Source of the DNA: Planctomycetota bacterium
GTDB taxonomy: Bacteria; Planctomycetota; UBA8742; UBA2392
Length of the DNA: 64,000 nucleotides
Assembly (NCBI GenBank): GCA_020425605.1
Contig: JAGQRH010000011.1
Span: forward strand, 56,584 to 120,583
Reading direction: 5' to 3'
Below the pieces are notes generated by a model. The model was not told the origin of the DNA. It did not search any database and worked only from the letters and a program-made list of their open reading frames with translations. Numbering within the stretch: the first letter of the stretch is position 1; the number at the start of each line of letters is the position of its first letter. Position numbers and translations under genes: made by a program. Below are positions 15,869-24,372 of this stretch, one piece after another.

Positions 15869-18220
15869 TTACCTGTTCGAGAGCACGTCGACCGCGCCCT
15901 CGATGTCGGCCCTTACCGCCATGGCCGCGGCGTCGGTTCGATCAAGCAACTTGCGCAGGAATGCAACGTTGTTCTTGGTGCCGAAGGTCTTGATGTACTC
16001 GACGCAGGCGCGACGCAATTCCACATTCGGCACATCCGCAAGCTCTTCGATGGTCTTGAAGTACGTATTGTCCTGCACCGCGATCAGTACGCGTACAAGC
16101 ACAGCGGCCTTCTGGTACTCTTTGCGGTCGCCATTGGTCACCTCTTCGAGGCGCGCACGGGCCTTGTCGGAGATATAACCGAAGACCGTTGCAGGAAGCT
16201 TGCCGAGCAGGGTCTTGGCCGCATTCTCACGTGAGCGGTCCTCAATCACACTCAGGGCCATGTCAGCCAGGCGCTTCTGCTGGTCGCTGTCCTCGCCGAA
16301 CTCGGACAGGTTTGCCAGCGCCTGCACGGCCGCCCCCTTCATCGAGAGCTCGTCTTCCAGCAGGGCAGCGCGGATTACCTTTGCGCCGTCGATGTCCGGG
16401 TTCACTCGTCCGTAAGCCTGGAGGCGAACTTCCTTACTGTCATCTCCGAGGCCCTTCTCGATGATGCTGGTGCTGTCCGTCTTGTTGCCCATGCGCTCAG
16501 CCATGACCGAGGCAGTGCTGATTGCAGTGGCCCGAACATCCTGGTCCGGGTCGCTCGTGCGCGCCTTCACAGCCGGGTAGACGTCTTCATCGGAAACACG
16601 CGAGTTGCGACGATAGATGTCAATCGCCTTGAGTGCCGCGTTGCGGACGTTTGCGACGGGTTCCTTGGTTGGATCCAGCGAATCAACGAACAGCGGCAGT
16701 AGCTCTTTCTCATCGCTGCGCTGGAGGCCCTGGAGTGCATTCTGGCGTGCCGCGCTGTACTTCTCATCGCGGTCGGCCAGTACGTCCTTCAGCAGCGGGA
16801 GCGACTTGGCGAGCGGGATGTAGCTTCGGCCAAGATTCTGTGATGCCTGCGCGCGGATCACGTCGTCGGTATCCTTGACCCAGCGGGCAAGGTCATCGAA
16901 CGATTCTTTGCCCTTGGATTCAGCCCAGGCGTTGATTGCATTCGCGCGCTTCGGCGCCTCGAGTGTCGTGTCATCGGCCGCGGTGCGGAACAGATCAACG
17001 CTCTTGCCTTTCAGCACGTTGCGGTTGCCCAGCAGGTGGTCGATGATCTTGCCGCGCAGGCTTACCGACTCGGCCGGCAGCTTACCGTAGGCCTCGACGA
17101 AGGCTTCCATTGCATCGTCGCTGCGGAGGTTGCTGAGATGCGTGTCAACCTGCGTGGCGTAGTAGTCTGCCTTGTACTTGTCTTCGGGCTCGCCTTCTTT
17201 GGGCTTCGGCGCCTCGTCGTCGGCGATATCGAGGAACGCCGTCACTCCGGCCGCCCCAAATTCACCGAGGGTCTGTGCGGCCGTGCCGCGTTCCGATGGC
17301 TTGTCGACGTCCTTGAACGTCGCAACCAGGGCGCTGATAGCCGTGGACTCCAGTGCTTTCTGCTTCATCTGGCGAACAGCCTCGGCCCGAAGGCTGACGA
17401 AGCCGTTGAACTGGCCGAGTGTGCAGACGTCAACAAGACCGTCGACGGCGCGCTTGTCGCCCAGTTCCGCCAATGCAAACAAGGCCTGCAGTCCGAGCGG
17501 CTTGCTGTAGTCCGCTGCGATAGCGCCGGTGCGCTTGCCGTCTTCGCCCTTGGGGCCGAGACGCTGGGTATCCCACAGGCTCAGCAGTGCGTCGGCCGAC
17601 GCAGTGTGCTTTGTCGCGACCACCACTTCGATGGCGGCGCTGCGCAGCACCTGTTCAGCTTCTCTTGCGCCGTCCTTTGGCTTGGCAAGGAACTCGCCTG
17701 CGATGTCGCCGCCGTCCTTCAGCGCTGCAAGCCCGTGCAGGGAGCCCCAGCGCAGGCGGCTGTCGAGTTTGGCGTCGGCTGCATAGGTCTTGAGCGCGCG
17801 TGCAACTTCATTCCGGTCCGCGTTGGCGGGCTTGCCCGACCAGAGCCGGCCGAGAGCACTGGCGCAAGCTGCACCCAGCCAAGGGTAGGACGGAGACTCC
17901 ACAGCCTGCGACTGAAGCAGAAGCACCATATCGGCGCTGGCGCGTGTGTCCTCAAGTGCGCCCAGCAGTCGGACGCATTCCAGGCGGCGTGCGCTACGCT
18001 CGGCCTTTACGTCCGCTGTGATCCCTTCCTCGTCGGGGTTCTGCTTCATGCCTTCGAGAAGGTCGTCAAATGCTTCATCGGCGGCCTTCGCCAGGCGTTC
18101 AACCGCGCCGGAGCGCTGGTTCTTGTCGCCGAGGGCCTTCACGTCATCGGCATAGTCGCCGGCGCTGAGCGCTACGGCAGCCATGACGGCCAACATCCAG
18201 ATCAACAGGCAGTGCTTCAT
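15869..18220 (-). CDS. Secreted HEAT-repeat protein, first gene of the MoxR cluster
   Basis: 783 aa with a signal peptide (MKHCLLIWMLAVMAAVALSA). The rest is built of HEAT/armadillo-like helical pairs, for example VRAQASQNLGRSY, VRATAISTASVMAERM and VRLQAYGRVNPDIDGA, spaced 35-45 residues apart. Such solenoids are protein-binding scaffolds and no catalytic motif is visible. It heads the run of minus-strand genes down to 1642 and lies 84 nt upstream of the PQQ propeller gene. Together they would provide external protein-binding modules next to a MoxR/VWA membrane complex (inference). Confidence 0.83.
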   Translation of the reverse strand: MKHCLLIWMLAVMAAVALSAGDYADDVKALGDKNQRSGAVERLAKAADEAFDDLLEGMKQNPDEEGITADVKAERSARRLECVRLLGALEDTRASADMVLLLQSQAVESPSYPWLGAACASALGRLWSGKPANADRNEVARALKTYAADAKLDSRLRWGSLHGLAALKDGGDIAGEFLAKPKDGAREAEQVLRSAAIEVVVATKHTASADALLSLWDTQRLGPKGEDGKRTGAIAADYSKPLGLQALFALAELGDKRAVDGLVDVCTLGQFNGFVSLRAEAVRQMKQKALESTAISALVATFKDVDKPSERGTAAQTLGEFGAAGVTAFLDIADDEAPKPKEGEPEDKYKADYYATQVDTHLSNLRSDDAMEAFVEAYGKLPAESVSLRGKIIDHLLGNRNVLKGKSVDLFRTAADDTTLEAPKRANAINAWAESKGKESFDDLARWVKDTDDVIRAQASQNLGRSYIPLAKSLPLLKDVLADRDEKYSAARQNALQGLQRSDEKELLPLFVDSLDPTKEPVANVRNAALKAIDIYRRNSRVSDEDVYPAVKARTSDPDQDVRATAISTASVMAERMGNKTDSTSIIEKGLGDDSKEVRLQAYGRVNPDIDGAKVIRAALLEDELSMKGAAVQALANLSEFGEDSDQQKRLADMALSVIEDRSRENAAKTLLGKLPATVFGYISDKARARLEEVTNGDRKEYQKAAVLVRVLIAVQDNTYFKTIEELADVPNVELRRACVEYIKTFGTKNNVAFLRKLLDRTDAAAMAVRADIEGAVDVLSNR

Positions 18221-18434
18221 GTCCGAAATACCCTTCGATATCGCTCTAAACGTCCACGGAGGCCCAACGGTTTACCGGGCCTGAGGAATCCCATAGGGGC
18301 ACGAGAGTACCATTCCGGACTGTCAGTCCAAGGGGAGTCAGGGGTGCATTCCGGGTGACCAATTGCTAACAGGCACTGGACTTGTGCCACTTTGCCCTTG
18401 CCATCATCCGGCACTGAATCTCACGTGCGTTCCC

Positions 18435-18462
18435 TTGGCGAACTCCTGTCCCCCACTATTGT
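18435..18462 (+). promoter_or_regulatory. Predicted rsmB promoter, -10 six bases before ATG
   Basis: TTGGCG (18435-18440), 16-bp spacer, TATTGT (18457-18462), 6 nt to the ATG at 18469. The rest of the 248-bp divergent gap (18221-18468) shows nothing else I can name. If rsmB instead starts at 18610 the match would be accidental. Confidence 0.4.
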
Positions 18463-18468
18463 AAGCGA

Positions 18469-20031
18469 ATGACTGACCGACCACGCGGGCAAGCTCGCCA
18501 GCCTCATCCGAACCCGACCAAGCGTCCCTCTCCGCAACCCCACAAGCGCCACCGCGCGGATCGCAATGGCAGCGGACGCGCAAGGCCGCACCCGCGCACC
18601 GTACACGACATGGACCCGCGCAAAGCTGCATTTGAAACCATGCGGCGGCTGTCCCCTGGCGACCTGCTGGAGCCGGCCGTGCAGGCCACGCTTCGCTACC
18701 AGGGATACGGCCCCGACGCGGCCCATCGGGTGCTGCCGATGTTGGAGGATGCCGTCCGCTTCGCGTTGCTGTTTGATCACCTGATCGCGCATCTGGCATC
18801 CCGCAAGCCGTCCGAGCTTGACCCGGACGTGCGCGCCGCCCTGCACCTGTTTCTCGCCTGGTACCTGCTGGACGACCCGACATCGGCCTATGCCCACGGC
18901 AACGCGGCCGTAAATCTGCTGAGCCCCCAGCACAAAGGGCGCGGGTTTGTGAACGCCCTGGTCCGCCGACTGGGCGAGTTCGTACGCGTCGAGCAGACAG
19001 CGCCCGAGGACTATCGCGCGCAGCTGAAGGCCCATACAGCTCCCCCACTTTGGGCGGGCCGTGCACGGCTCGGTACAGGGCGAATGCTGGTCGCTGAGCG
19101 GCCGATCTTTCCTGACCCGAGTACCGACCTTGCCGCGCACTTGTCGATTGTCGGCTCGCTGCCGCGCTGGTTGACCGAGCGATTGATCGAGCAGCATGGC
19201 CCGGAAGCGGCCACACAAATCGCCATTGCGTGCATTGAGCGGCCATTGACGTGGTTGCGGCCAAACACGCTTAAGGCGGACTGGAAAGAGATCGCCGAGT
19301 GGTGGACCGTCGCCGGCACCGAAGTTGAGCGCGTACCAACGCCGTTCCACGGTAACGCGCTGGCCCTGCCGGCCAAGTTGCGCACGCTGACCGAGCATCC
19401 GGGCTGGGCAGGTGGCGCATTCTACGTGCAGGATTACTCGGCCCAGCTTGTGGCGCCTGCGCTTGAGGCGAGTCCCGGCGAGACACTGCTGGATCTCTGC
19501 AGCGCACCGGGCGGCAAGGCGGGCCACCTGGCCGAGTTGACGGACGACAGAGCAAAGATCCTGGCCTGCGACATCACCATGCCCAAGATCGAGCTGATCC
19601 AGCAGAACATCGCACGAATGGGCTACAGCAGCATCGCCACCGTCCAGGCCGACGCCAGTGAATTGAAGTTTCCTGAGCCATTCGATCGCGTGCTGGTGGA
19701 TGCGCCATGCAGCAACAGCGGCGTGCTGGCCCGGCGGGTGGAGGCACGGCACCGCATCAACGAGGGGAGCGTCCGGGAGCTGGCGGCACTACAGCTCAAG
19801 ATCCTTGAGAATGCAGCCGCCAACCTGAAGCCCGGCGGCGCACTCGTGTACAGCGTATGCAGCATACTGCTTGATGAAGGCCCTGACGTGATCCACCGCT
19901 TCATGCGTGGCAAGGTCGGCGAGCAGCGGCGCGAAGACGCCGGCTGGGAAGTAGAGTACGAAAACTACGTTCTGCCTGTGCCGGCCTTTCACGATGGTGG
20001 CTACGTGTGCAGGCTTGTTTCCCCGGCGTAA
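18469..20031 (+). CDS. rsmB: 16S rRNA (cytosine-967-C5)-methyltransferase
   Basis: 520 aa. After a basic, Pro-rich, poorly conserved tail (1-47) comes a NusB-like RNA-binding domain (HLFLAWYLLDDP...KGRGFVNALVRRL) and then a NOL1/NOP2/Sun methyltransferase domain. SAM-binding motif LDLCSAPGGK is at 341-350. The two family cysteines are Cys414 in DAPCSNSG (motif IV) and Cys464 in YSVCSI (motif VI), so the enzyme looks active. The start is uncertain: ATG 18469 has a -10 box just upstream, while ATG 18610 (MDPRKAAFE) would remove the basic tail. It is followed after 3 nt by an unknown gene. Confidence 0.92.
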   Translation: MTDRPRGQARQPHPNPTKRPSPQPHKRHRADRNGSGRARPHPRTVHDMDPRKAAFETMRRLSPGDLLEPAVQATLRYQGYGPDAAHRVLPMLEDAVRFALLFDHLIAHLASRKPSELDPDVRAALHLFLAWYLLDDPTSAYAHGNAAVNLLSPQHKGRGFVNALVRRLGEFVRVEQTAPEDYRAQLKAHTAPPLWAGRARLGTGRMLVAERPIFPDPSTDLAAHLSIVGSLPRWLTERLIEQHGPEAATQIAIACIERPLTWLRPNTLKADWKEIAEWWTVAGTEVERVPTPFHGNALALPAKLRTLTEHPGWAGGAFYVQDYSAQLVAPALEASPGETLLDLCSAPGGKAGHLAELTDDRAKILACDITMPKIELIQQNIARMGYSSIATVQADASELKFPEPFDRVLVDAPCSNSGVLARRVEARHRINEGSVRELAALQLKILENAAANLKPGGALVYSVCSILLDEGPDVIHRFMRGKVGEQRREDAGWEVEYENYVLPVPAFHDGGYVCRLVSPA

Positions 20032-20034
20032 TGC

Positions 20035-20640
20035 ATGTTCAAGGCCTGGATTGACCAGATTCGCGACACGCTCTCCGGCCCGCCGCGCAGGCTGCCCGCC
20101 GGCAGCTATCCGTACGTCACGCCGCCGATGCCTGACTGGATGCGCCACGTACCAAGCGAGCCGCTGACTGAGCAGTACCGTCAGCACACCCTCCTGTTTG
20201 AGCAGGGCATGGTTGGATGGGCAGCGCTGGTACAGGCCAACTCCATGTTGTTCGAGCCCAGCGAGGTCAATGCGATGCCGGCGCTGGCGCTGTTCAGCCC
20301 GGATGCCTACTTCGATGAAGCGGTCGAAGAACTTCGTGAGATTGCGCATGAGATTTTCGCACTGCGCGAAACGCGCCCGAAGGCCAAGGCACTCAAGGCT
20401 GTTGTAAAGCAAATGGACAATGAGGAAAGGCGCTACGGTCGACGCCTGGTCCCGCCGGAACTCGCACGCGGACGTCGGTTGTTTCTCACCGACCTGATGG
20501 TGCATCGTGAGCACCTGCCCGGCGGCTGCCTCGACGGAGGAGCGTTTCCGATCCTGCACCATCCGGAGACTTCGTGCATATGGATCGTGCCGGCGCGCTT
20601 CTGGCCGGATGACCTGACGGAGTGCTGGCACGAACTCTAG
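20035..20640 (+). CDS. Conserved hypothetical protein downstream of rsmB
   Basis: 201 aa, soluble, no signal peptide. It starts 3 nt after the rsmB stop, so the two are probably coupled. Sequence features are an aromatic/Pro-rich N-terminal third (YPYVTPPMPDW), a helical centre, and a C-terminal part with GGCLDGGAFPILHHPETSCIW. No family recognised. The tight spacing suggests a link to rsmB or translation, but this is context only. Confidence 0.7.
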   Translation: MFKAWIDQIRDTLSGPPRRLPAGSYPYVTPPMPDWMRHVPSEPLTEQYRQHTLLFEQGMVGWAALVQANSMLFEPSEVNAMPALALFSPDAYFDEAVEELREIAHEIFALRETRPKAKALKAVVKQMDNEERRYGRRLVPPELARGRRLFLTDLMVHREHLPGGCLDGGAFPILHHPETSCIWIVPARFWPDDLTECWHEL

Positions 20641-20655
20641 CAGCCCTGCACCGGG

Positions 20656-21159
20656 CTACGCTTGTTTCGCGGGCTCGCGCCCGGCCCAGCAGTGTGCCGT
20701 GCCGAGCTCGGAATGGCCGAGCTGCTTCAGGTACAGGAAGAGCTGCATACGGTAAGCGGTCAGGAACTTCACGCCGGAGTTCATGATTGCCGCAGCCAGG
20801 CTCATGTCCGGACCGCCCCAGGGCATGCTCTTGCGTTCGTTGGTCAGCCGTTCATTGGAAAGCCCGCCGATCATGGCCTTCAGGTTGGCGGCCTGCTCAT
20901 CCATGACGCGGTCGAAGTTTGCCAGCGTGGTTTCATCCGCGCGCTTTACCAGGCGATCGACGTGGTCGCGATTGCCATTGACCAATGCAGTCGTGAAGCC
21001 TTCGCCTGCTCGGGTGATGTAGCGCAGCAACTCCAGCACGCTGCGCTGGTTCGGCGTAGGGCGCCAATCAAGCCGATCACCGGGAACCTTCGCGCCAAGG
21101 AACTTGCAGAGTCGGATTTCTTCCAGCATTGAGTCGATCAACTCTTCACGGGTGATCAT
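20656..21159 (-). CDS. DinB-like four-helix protein, paralogue 2
   Basis: 167 aa from ATG 21159, which overlaps the stop of the upstream paralogue by ATGA and has GGAGG upstream; the longer frame would run into that gene. It is similar along its length to the upstream paralogue: MITREELIDSMLEEIR against MITRQQLIDSMLWEIR, MPWGGPDMSLAAAI against MPWGAPVPLGQALM, and YRMQLFLYLK against YRMQFFLYIK. The pattern fits the DinB/DUF1569 helical-bundle superfamily, whose members often bind a divalent metal. The usual His triad is not obvious here. Substrate unknown. Confidence 0.75.
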   Translation of the reverse strand: MITREELIDSMLEEIRLCKFLGAKVPGDRLDWRPTPNQRSVLELLRYITRAGEGFTTALVNGNRDHVDRLVKRADETTLANFDRVMDEQAANLKAMIGGLSNERLTNERKSMPWGGPDMSLAAAIMNSGVKFLTAYRMQLFLYLKQLGHSELGTAHCWAGREPAKQA

Positions 21160-21674
21160 TCTGCTGCCTCCTGCGCCGGGCGCGGCTGCGGATCCACGCC
21201 AACCCAGCACTGCGCCGGGCCGATGTCCTTGCGCCCGGCCGCCTTGATATAGAGAAAGAACTGCATGCGGTACGCGACCAGCGTCTTCACGCACATGTCC
21301 ATCAATGCCTGACCGAGTGGTACCGGCGCGCCCCACGGCATGTACGCAGTCTTGTGGGCGAAGTCGTGGCTGCTGATACCGTTGACCAGCTTCTTGAGTA
21401 GCTCGCCCTGCTCCGTCATTGCGCGCTCAAAGGTCTGCTGTGTGACCGCGTCGGCCTTCTTGTAGTACTCCTCGGCGTGATCCCAGCTTTCGCTTACCGC
21501 CTGCACGCCCGGAACGATGGCGCATGCCGTCAGGTACTGCATCAGCTCAAGCATGTCACGCTGCTCCGGCGAAGGGCGATAGCGCATACCGCCCGGCGGA
21601 ATCTTGCCGGCGAGGTGCTTGATGATGCGGATTTCCCACAGCATCGAATCGATCAGTTGTTGCCTGGTGATCAT
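21156..21674 (-). CDS. DinB-like four-helix protein, paralogue 1
   Basis: 172 aa, starting with MITRQQLIDSML and preceded by GGGAG. It is the upstream partner of a tandem duplicate (20656) joined by a 4-nt overlap. Both end in a Cys-Trp motif (CWVG and CWAG) of unknown significance. Assignment to the DinB-like superfamily rests on length, all-helical pattern and conserved spacing; it is moderately certain. It lies 17 nt downstream of the 158-aa helical protein gene, so the three genes form a unit. Confidence 0.75.
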   Translation of the reverse strand: MITRQQLIDSMLWEIRIIKHLAGKIPPGGMRYRPSPEQRDMLELMQYLTACAIVPGVQAVSESWDHAEEYYKKADAVTQQTFERAMTEQGELLKKLVNGISSHDFAHKTAYMPWGAPVPLGQALMDMCVKTLVAYRMQFFLYIKAAGRKDIGPAQCWVGVDPQPRPAQEAAE

Positions 21675-21691
21675 CCGCTACTCCCGCCCTG

Positions 21692-22168
21692 CTACTTCCA
21701 GTTCAGTTCGTCCATGAACACCTTGCGGCTTTGTTCGTCGACGATTGCTTTGCCCGCCGCCTCGGCCTGGGCGCGGATCTTGTCGGCCTCAACGGCATTG
21801 CCCGCGACCGCGTTCGCGCGAGCCAGCGCTTCAAGCGCGAAGGCCTTGTCGTACTCGGCCATATCCGCGGCGTTCGCCAGCGTCAGGGCATTGCAACGCT
21901 CCGCGTGGCGCAAAGATTCCCTACCGTTACCGAGGACGGCGTACACGCGGCTGATCAGCCATTCCGCCCTCTGCTGTTCTGCGGCGGAGCCGGTCTCGAG
22001 GTAGTGGTATGCGCTTGCGAACGCTGCATAGAGCATCTTTTCGTCATCTGCAGCCGAGCGCGAGCCACTGCGCAGCAGCGCCCATGTCACGGCATTCAGC
22101 CCGGACGCAAACGTCTCCTGCATCTGCTCGGCCATCTGGCGACGAATGAGGTTTTCGGAATCGGGCAC
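21692..22168 (-). CDS. Small helical repeat (TPR-like) hypothetical protein
   Basis: About 158 aa from a GTG at 22168; ATG at residue 12 is the alternative. It is all helical, with two TPR-like pairs (AEWLISRVYAVLGNGRESLRHAERCN and AFALEALARANAVAGNAVEADKI in overlapping pieces). No signal peptide. It is followed by the DinB-like pair at 17 nt. The region immediately upstream is a heptad repeat. Function unknown; the repeats suggest protein binding. Confidence 0.65.
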   Translation of the reverse strand: MPDSENLIRRQMAEQMQETFASGLNAVTWALLRSGSRSAADDEKMLYAAFASAYHYLETGSAAEQQRAEWLISRVYAVLGNGRESLRHAERCNALTLANAADMAEYDKAFALEALARANAVAGNAVEADKIRAQAEAAGKAIVDEQSRKVFMDELNWK

Positions 22169-22172
22169 GGGT

Positions 22173-22240
22173 CAGGTTTCGGGTTGCAGGTTTCGGGTGT
22201 CGGAGATTCTGCCAGTCACAGCAAGAAACCTGAAACCCGG
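22173..22240. repeat. Heptad repeat forming an imperfect dyad
   Basis: Left arm: CAGGTTT CGGGTTG CAGGTTT CGGGTGT in 7-bp phase, with CAGGTTTCGGG occurring at 22173 and 22187. Right arm: AGAAACCTGAAACCCGG at 22224-22240, the inverted form. It fills the gap between rimK and the next gene downstream. It shares its heptamer with 4622-4656. Confidence 0.65.
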
Positions 22241-22247
22241 AAGCTGC

Positions 22248-23168
22248 CTATGCGTCCACTTTCTTGCGCTGCGGGTTCTGGGCTTCGTTCTCGGTGACCT
22301 TTTTTTCGATGAACGTGATGATCTGTTCTGCCACGTCCACACCGGTCGCGTTTTCAATGCCCTCAAGCCCGGGCGACGAGTTGACTTCCAGCACCAGCGG
22401 GCCACGCTTGGCGCGGATCAAGTCAACACCCGCAACATTCAGATTCATGGCTTTGGCGGCAGCGATTGCGACTTCGCGCTCGGTCTTGGTGATGCGTAAC
22501 TTCTTGGCCGTCCCGCCGCGGTGCAGGTTGCTGCGGAAGTCGCCCGGTGGCGCGCTACGCTCCATGGCCGCGACAACCTTGCCCCCCACGACGAAGGCGC
22601 GAATGTCGCGACCGTCCGCCTCACGGATGAATTCCTGCACCAGGAAGTTCGCATTCAACTGCTGAAAGGCGCTGATTACGGCCTCTGCGGCCTTGGGCGT
22701 TTCTGCCAGCACCACGCCCGCGCCCTGGCTGCCCTGCAGCAGCTTGATCACGAGCGGCGTGCCCCCCACCAGCTTAATCACGTCATCCTTGCCGAGCAGG
22801 TTGTGCGCGAAGCCGGTCTTGGGCAGGTCGACGTTCTTGCGCGAGAGCAATTGCAGACTGCGCAGCTTGTCGCCGCTGCGCACGATGGCCTGGCTGGCGT
22901 TCAGGCTGAACGCGCCAATCATCTCGAACTGCCGCACGATGGCCGCGCCATACGCGGCGTCAGCGCTGCTGGCCACGCGCGGAATGATCGCGTCGAACTT
23001 GCCCAACGCACGCCCGGCGTGCATCACCTTGGGGCTGTGCGCCGTGATGTCCACGTAGCAGCGCAGATAGTCGACGATCATGATCTTGTGACCACGAGCC
23101 TCGGCCGCTTCCTTGAAGCGACGGGTCGAATACAGCGTCGGGTTGCGAGAAAGGATGCAGATGCGCAT
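22248..23168 (-). CDS. rimK: RimK-type ATP-grasp glutamate ligase
   Basis: 306 aa from ATG 23168 (MRICILSRN), which matches the family N-terminus; a longer frame starts at 23192. ATP-grasp features: [18 protein letters not shown] (ATP lid), [22 protein letters not shown], and the metal-binding end [29 protein letters not shown]. coli RimK adds glutamates to the C-terminus of ribosomal protein S6; other homologues make related peptide bonds. The C-terminal tail after LEG is about 35 residues and charged. It is alone in its strand context, with a heptad repeat after its stop. Confidence 0.9.
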   Translation of the reverse strand: MRICILSRNPTLYSTRRFKEAAEARGHKIMIVDYLRCYVDITAHSPKVMHAGRALGKFDAIIPRVASSADAAYGAAIVRQFEMIGAFSLNASQAIVRSGDKLRSLQLLSRKNVDLPKTGFAHNLLGKDDVIKLVGGTPLVIKLLQGSQGAGVVLAETPKAAEAVISAFQQLNANFLVQEFIREADGRDIRAFVVGGKVVAAMERSAPPGDFRSNLHRGGTAKKLRITKTEREVAIAAAKAMNLNVAGVDLIRAKRGPLVLEVNSSPGLEGIENATGVDVAEQIITFIEKKVTENEAQNPQRKKVDA

Positions 23169-23233
23169 GGCGTGCCCGATTAGACGACTCAAACCTTACA
23201 TCGCCCCGCGCGCTCGGGATAGACACACCGCGC

Positions 23234-24334
23234 CTAGTCAAACTCTTCCAGTCCGATGGGCTCCATGCGCTGCCACGTGTAGCCGAAAATCGACTCGCCT
23301 TCGTACAGCCGCACCAGCCCACCGTTCTGGGTCTGCGTCAGCCTCGCCACAACGAACTTGTCGCCACCCATGCTGCTGCCAAAGCCTCTCGAGTATGTGC
23401 TCGCCCAGGGCTTTCCAGGATTGCCGAAGTACCTCGCTTTGACGACCAGCTCCCGCGGCGACGGGCCGCAGAGGGCTGTGTTCATGTTGGCGAACGTGGC
23501 GATCCCAAGCAGCAGGAACAGCCCAAGTGTCAGACCAGCCCCCGGCAGCTTCCAGCGCACAGACTTCGTAAGCGCCATCATGAACAGAGCGAAGACCAAA
23601 CCGACAGACATGTTCGCCACGCCGATATGGCCGCCCGTAACAATGTATGGCCCGAGCGGCTGAAGCATCAACGCCAGCGCCAGCGTGGTCAGGCCAAGCC
23701 GGATGCCCGGGCGACCGCGATGGCGCGCGATGCCGACTCGACCGGCAGAGAATGCAATCATCACACCGCCGGCTACCAATGTCGCGAGAGCAACAGCAGT
23801 CAGCGCCCGGCACCATTGCCACCCGGCACTGAACAGCCATGCCAGGCCCAGCCACATCGAGATGTTCAGCGCGGCGGCATTCCACAGGCTCGCACGTCCG
23901 CGCCAGACTGGATTCGCCGGTGGCTGATTTGCCGGGTCCAGCTTGGCCAGCGTCAGGCGAACCCACCGGAAACCGTCGTCCCAGTTGTAGAGGTGGCGGC
24001 CCAGGGTGAGGACTACCCGGCCGTCGTGATCAATCAGCTGGCGGGATTCGTCAGCCCCCGCATCGGGCAATTCGCGCCAGCCGGCAACGTCTCCCCACGG
24101 GATGCTGAATGAGCCGAACCCGCGAACGACAACGCCCTGTTTGTCGACTTTGACGGAGTACAGCAACTGGTGCACGCCATACACCAGAAGCCCAAGCGCA
24201 CAACCGATCACCGTAAGCGACATCAGTGCCGTGCCGGAGTGATTCTTCTCCAGTCCGGCGATGCCGAGGCCGAAAAGCATGCCCACGCAGGCGTGGAGCA
24301 ACACGATGTAGACGACACGGATGCGCATAGGCAT
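23234..24334 (-). CDS. Multi-pass membrane protein, unknown function
   Basis: 366 aa. Hydrophobic segments lie near the N-terminus (two helices, VVYIVLLHACVGMLFGLGIAG and LMSLTVIGCALGLLVYGV). A short PH-like soluble stretch follows (VRGFGSFSIPWGDVAGW, resembling bacterial PH-domain proteins), then at least five more helices and a soluble C-terminus of about 70 aa. No family recognised. The start at 24334 is chosen because a promoter-like TTGGCA/TACCCT pair ends 5 nt before it and there is no Shine-Dalgarno. Confidence 0.7.
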   Translation of the reverse strand: MPMRIRVVYIVLLHACVGMLFGLGIAGLEKNHSGTALMSLTVIGCALGLLVYGVHQLLYSVKVDKQGVVVRGFGSFSIPWGDVAGWRELPDAGADESRQLIDHDGRVVLTLGRHLYNWDDGFRWVRLTLAKLDPANQPPANPVWRGRASLWNAAALNISMWLGLAWLFSAGWQWCRALTAVALATLVAGGVMIAFSAGRVGIARHRGRPGIRLGLTTLALALMLQPLGPYIVTGGHIGVANMSVGLVFALFMMALTKSVRWKLPGAGLTLGLFLLLGIATFANMNTALCGPSPRELVVKARYFGNPGKPWASTYSRGFGSSMGGDKFVVARLTQTQNGGLVRLYEGESIFGYTWQRMEPIGLEEFD

Positions 24335-24339
24335 GCACT

Positions 24340-24369
24340 AGGGTATCGCAGCTGCGAGCGCTTTGCCAA
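24340..24369 (-). promoter_or_regulatory. Predicted promoter, -10 five bases before ATG
   Basis: On the minus strand TTGGCA (24369-24364), 18-bp spacer, TACCCT (24345-24340), 5 nt, ATG at 24334. It lies wholly in the gap after the antiporter stop. Confidence 0.45.
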
Positions 24370-24372
24370 AAC

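Noticed and set aside
18221..18468. ncRNA in the divergent gap before rsmB
   Set aside because: No stable fold or conserved motif seen by eye; only a promoter candidate remains.
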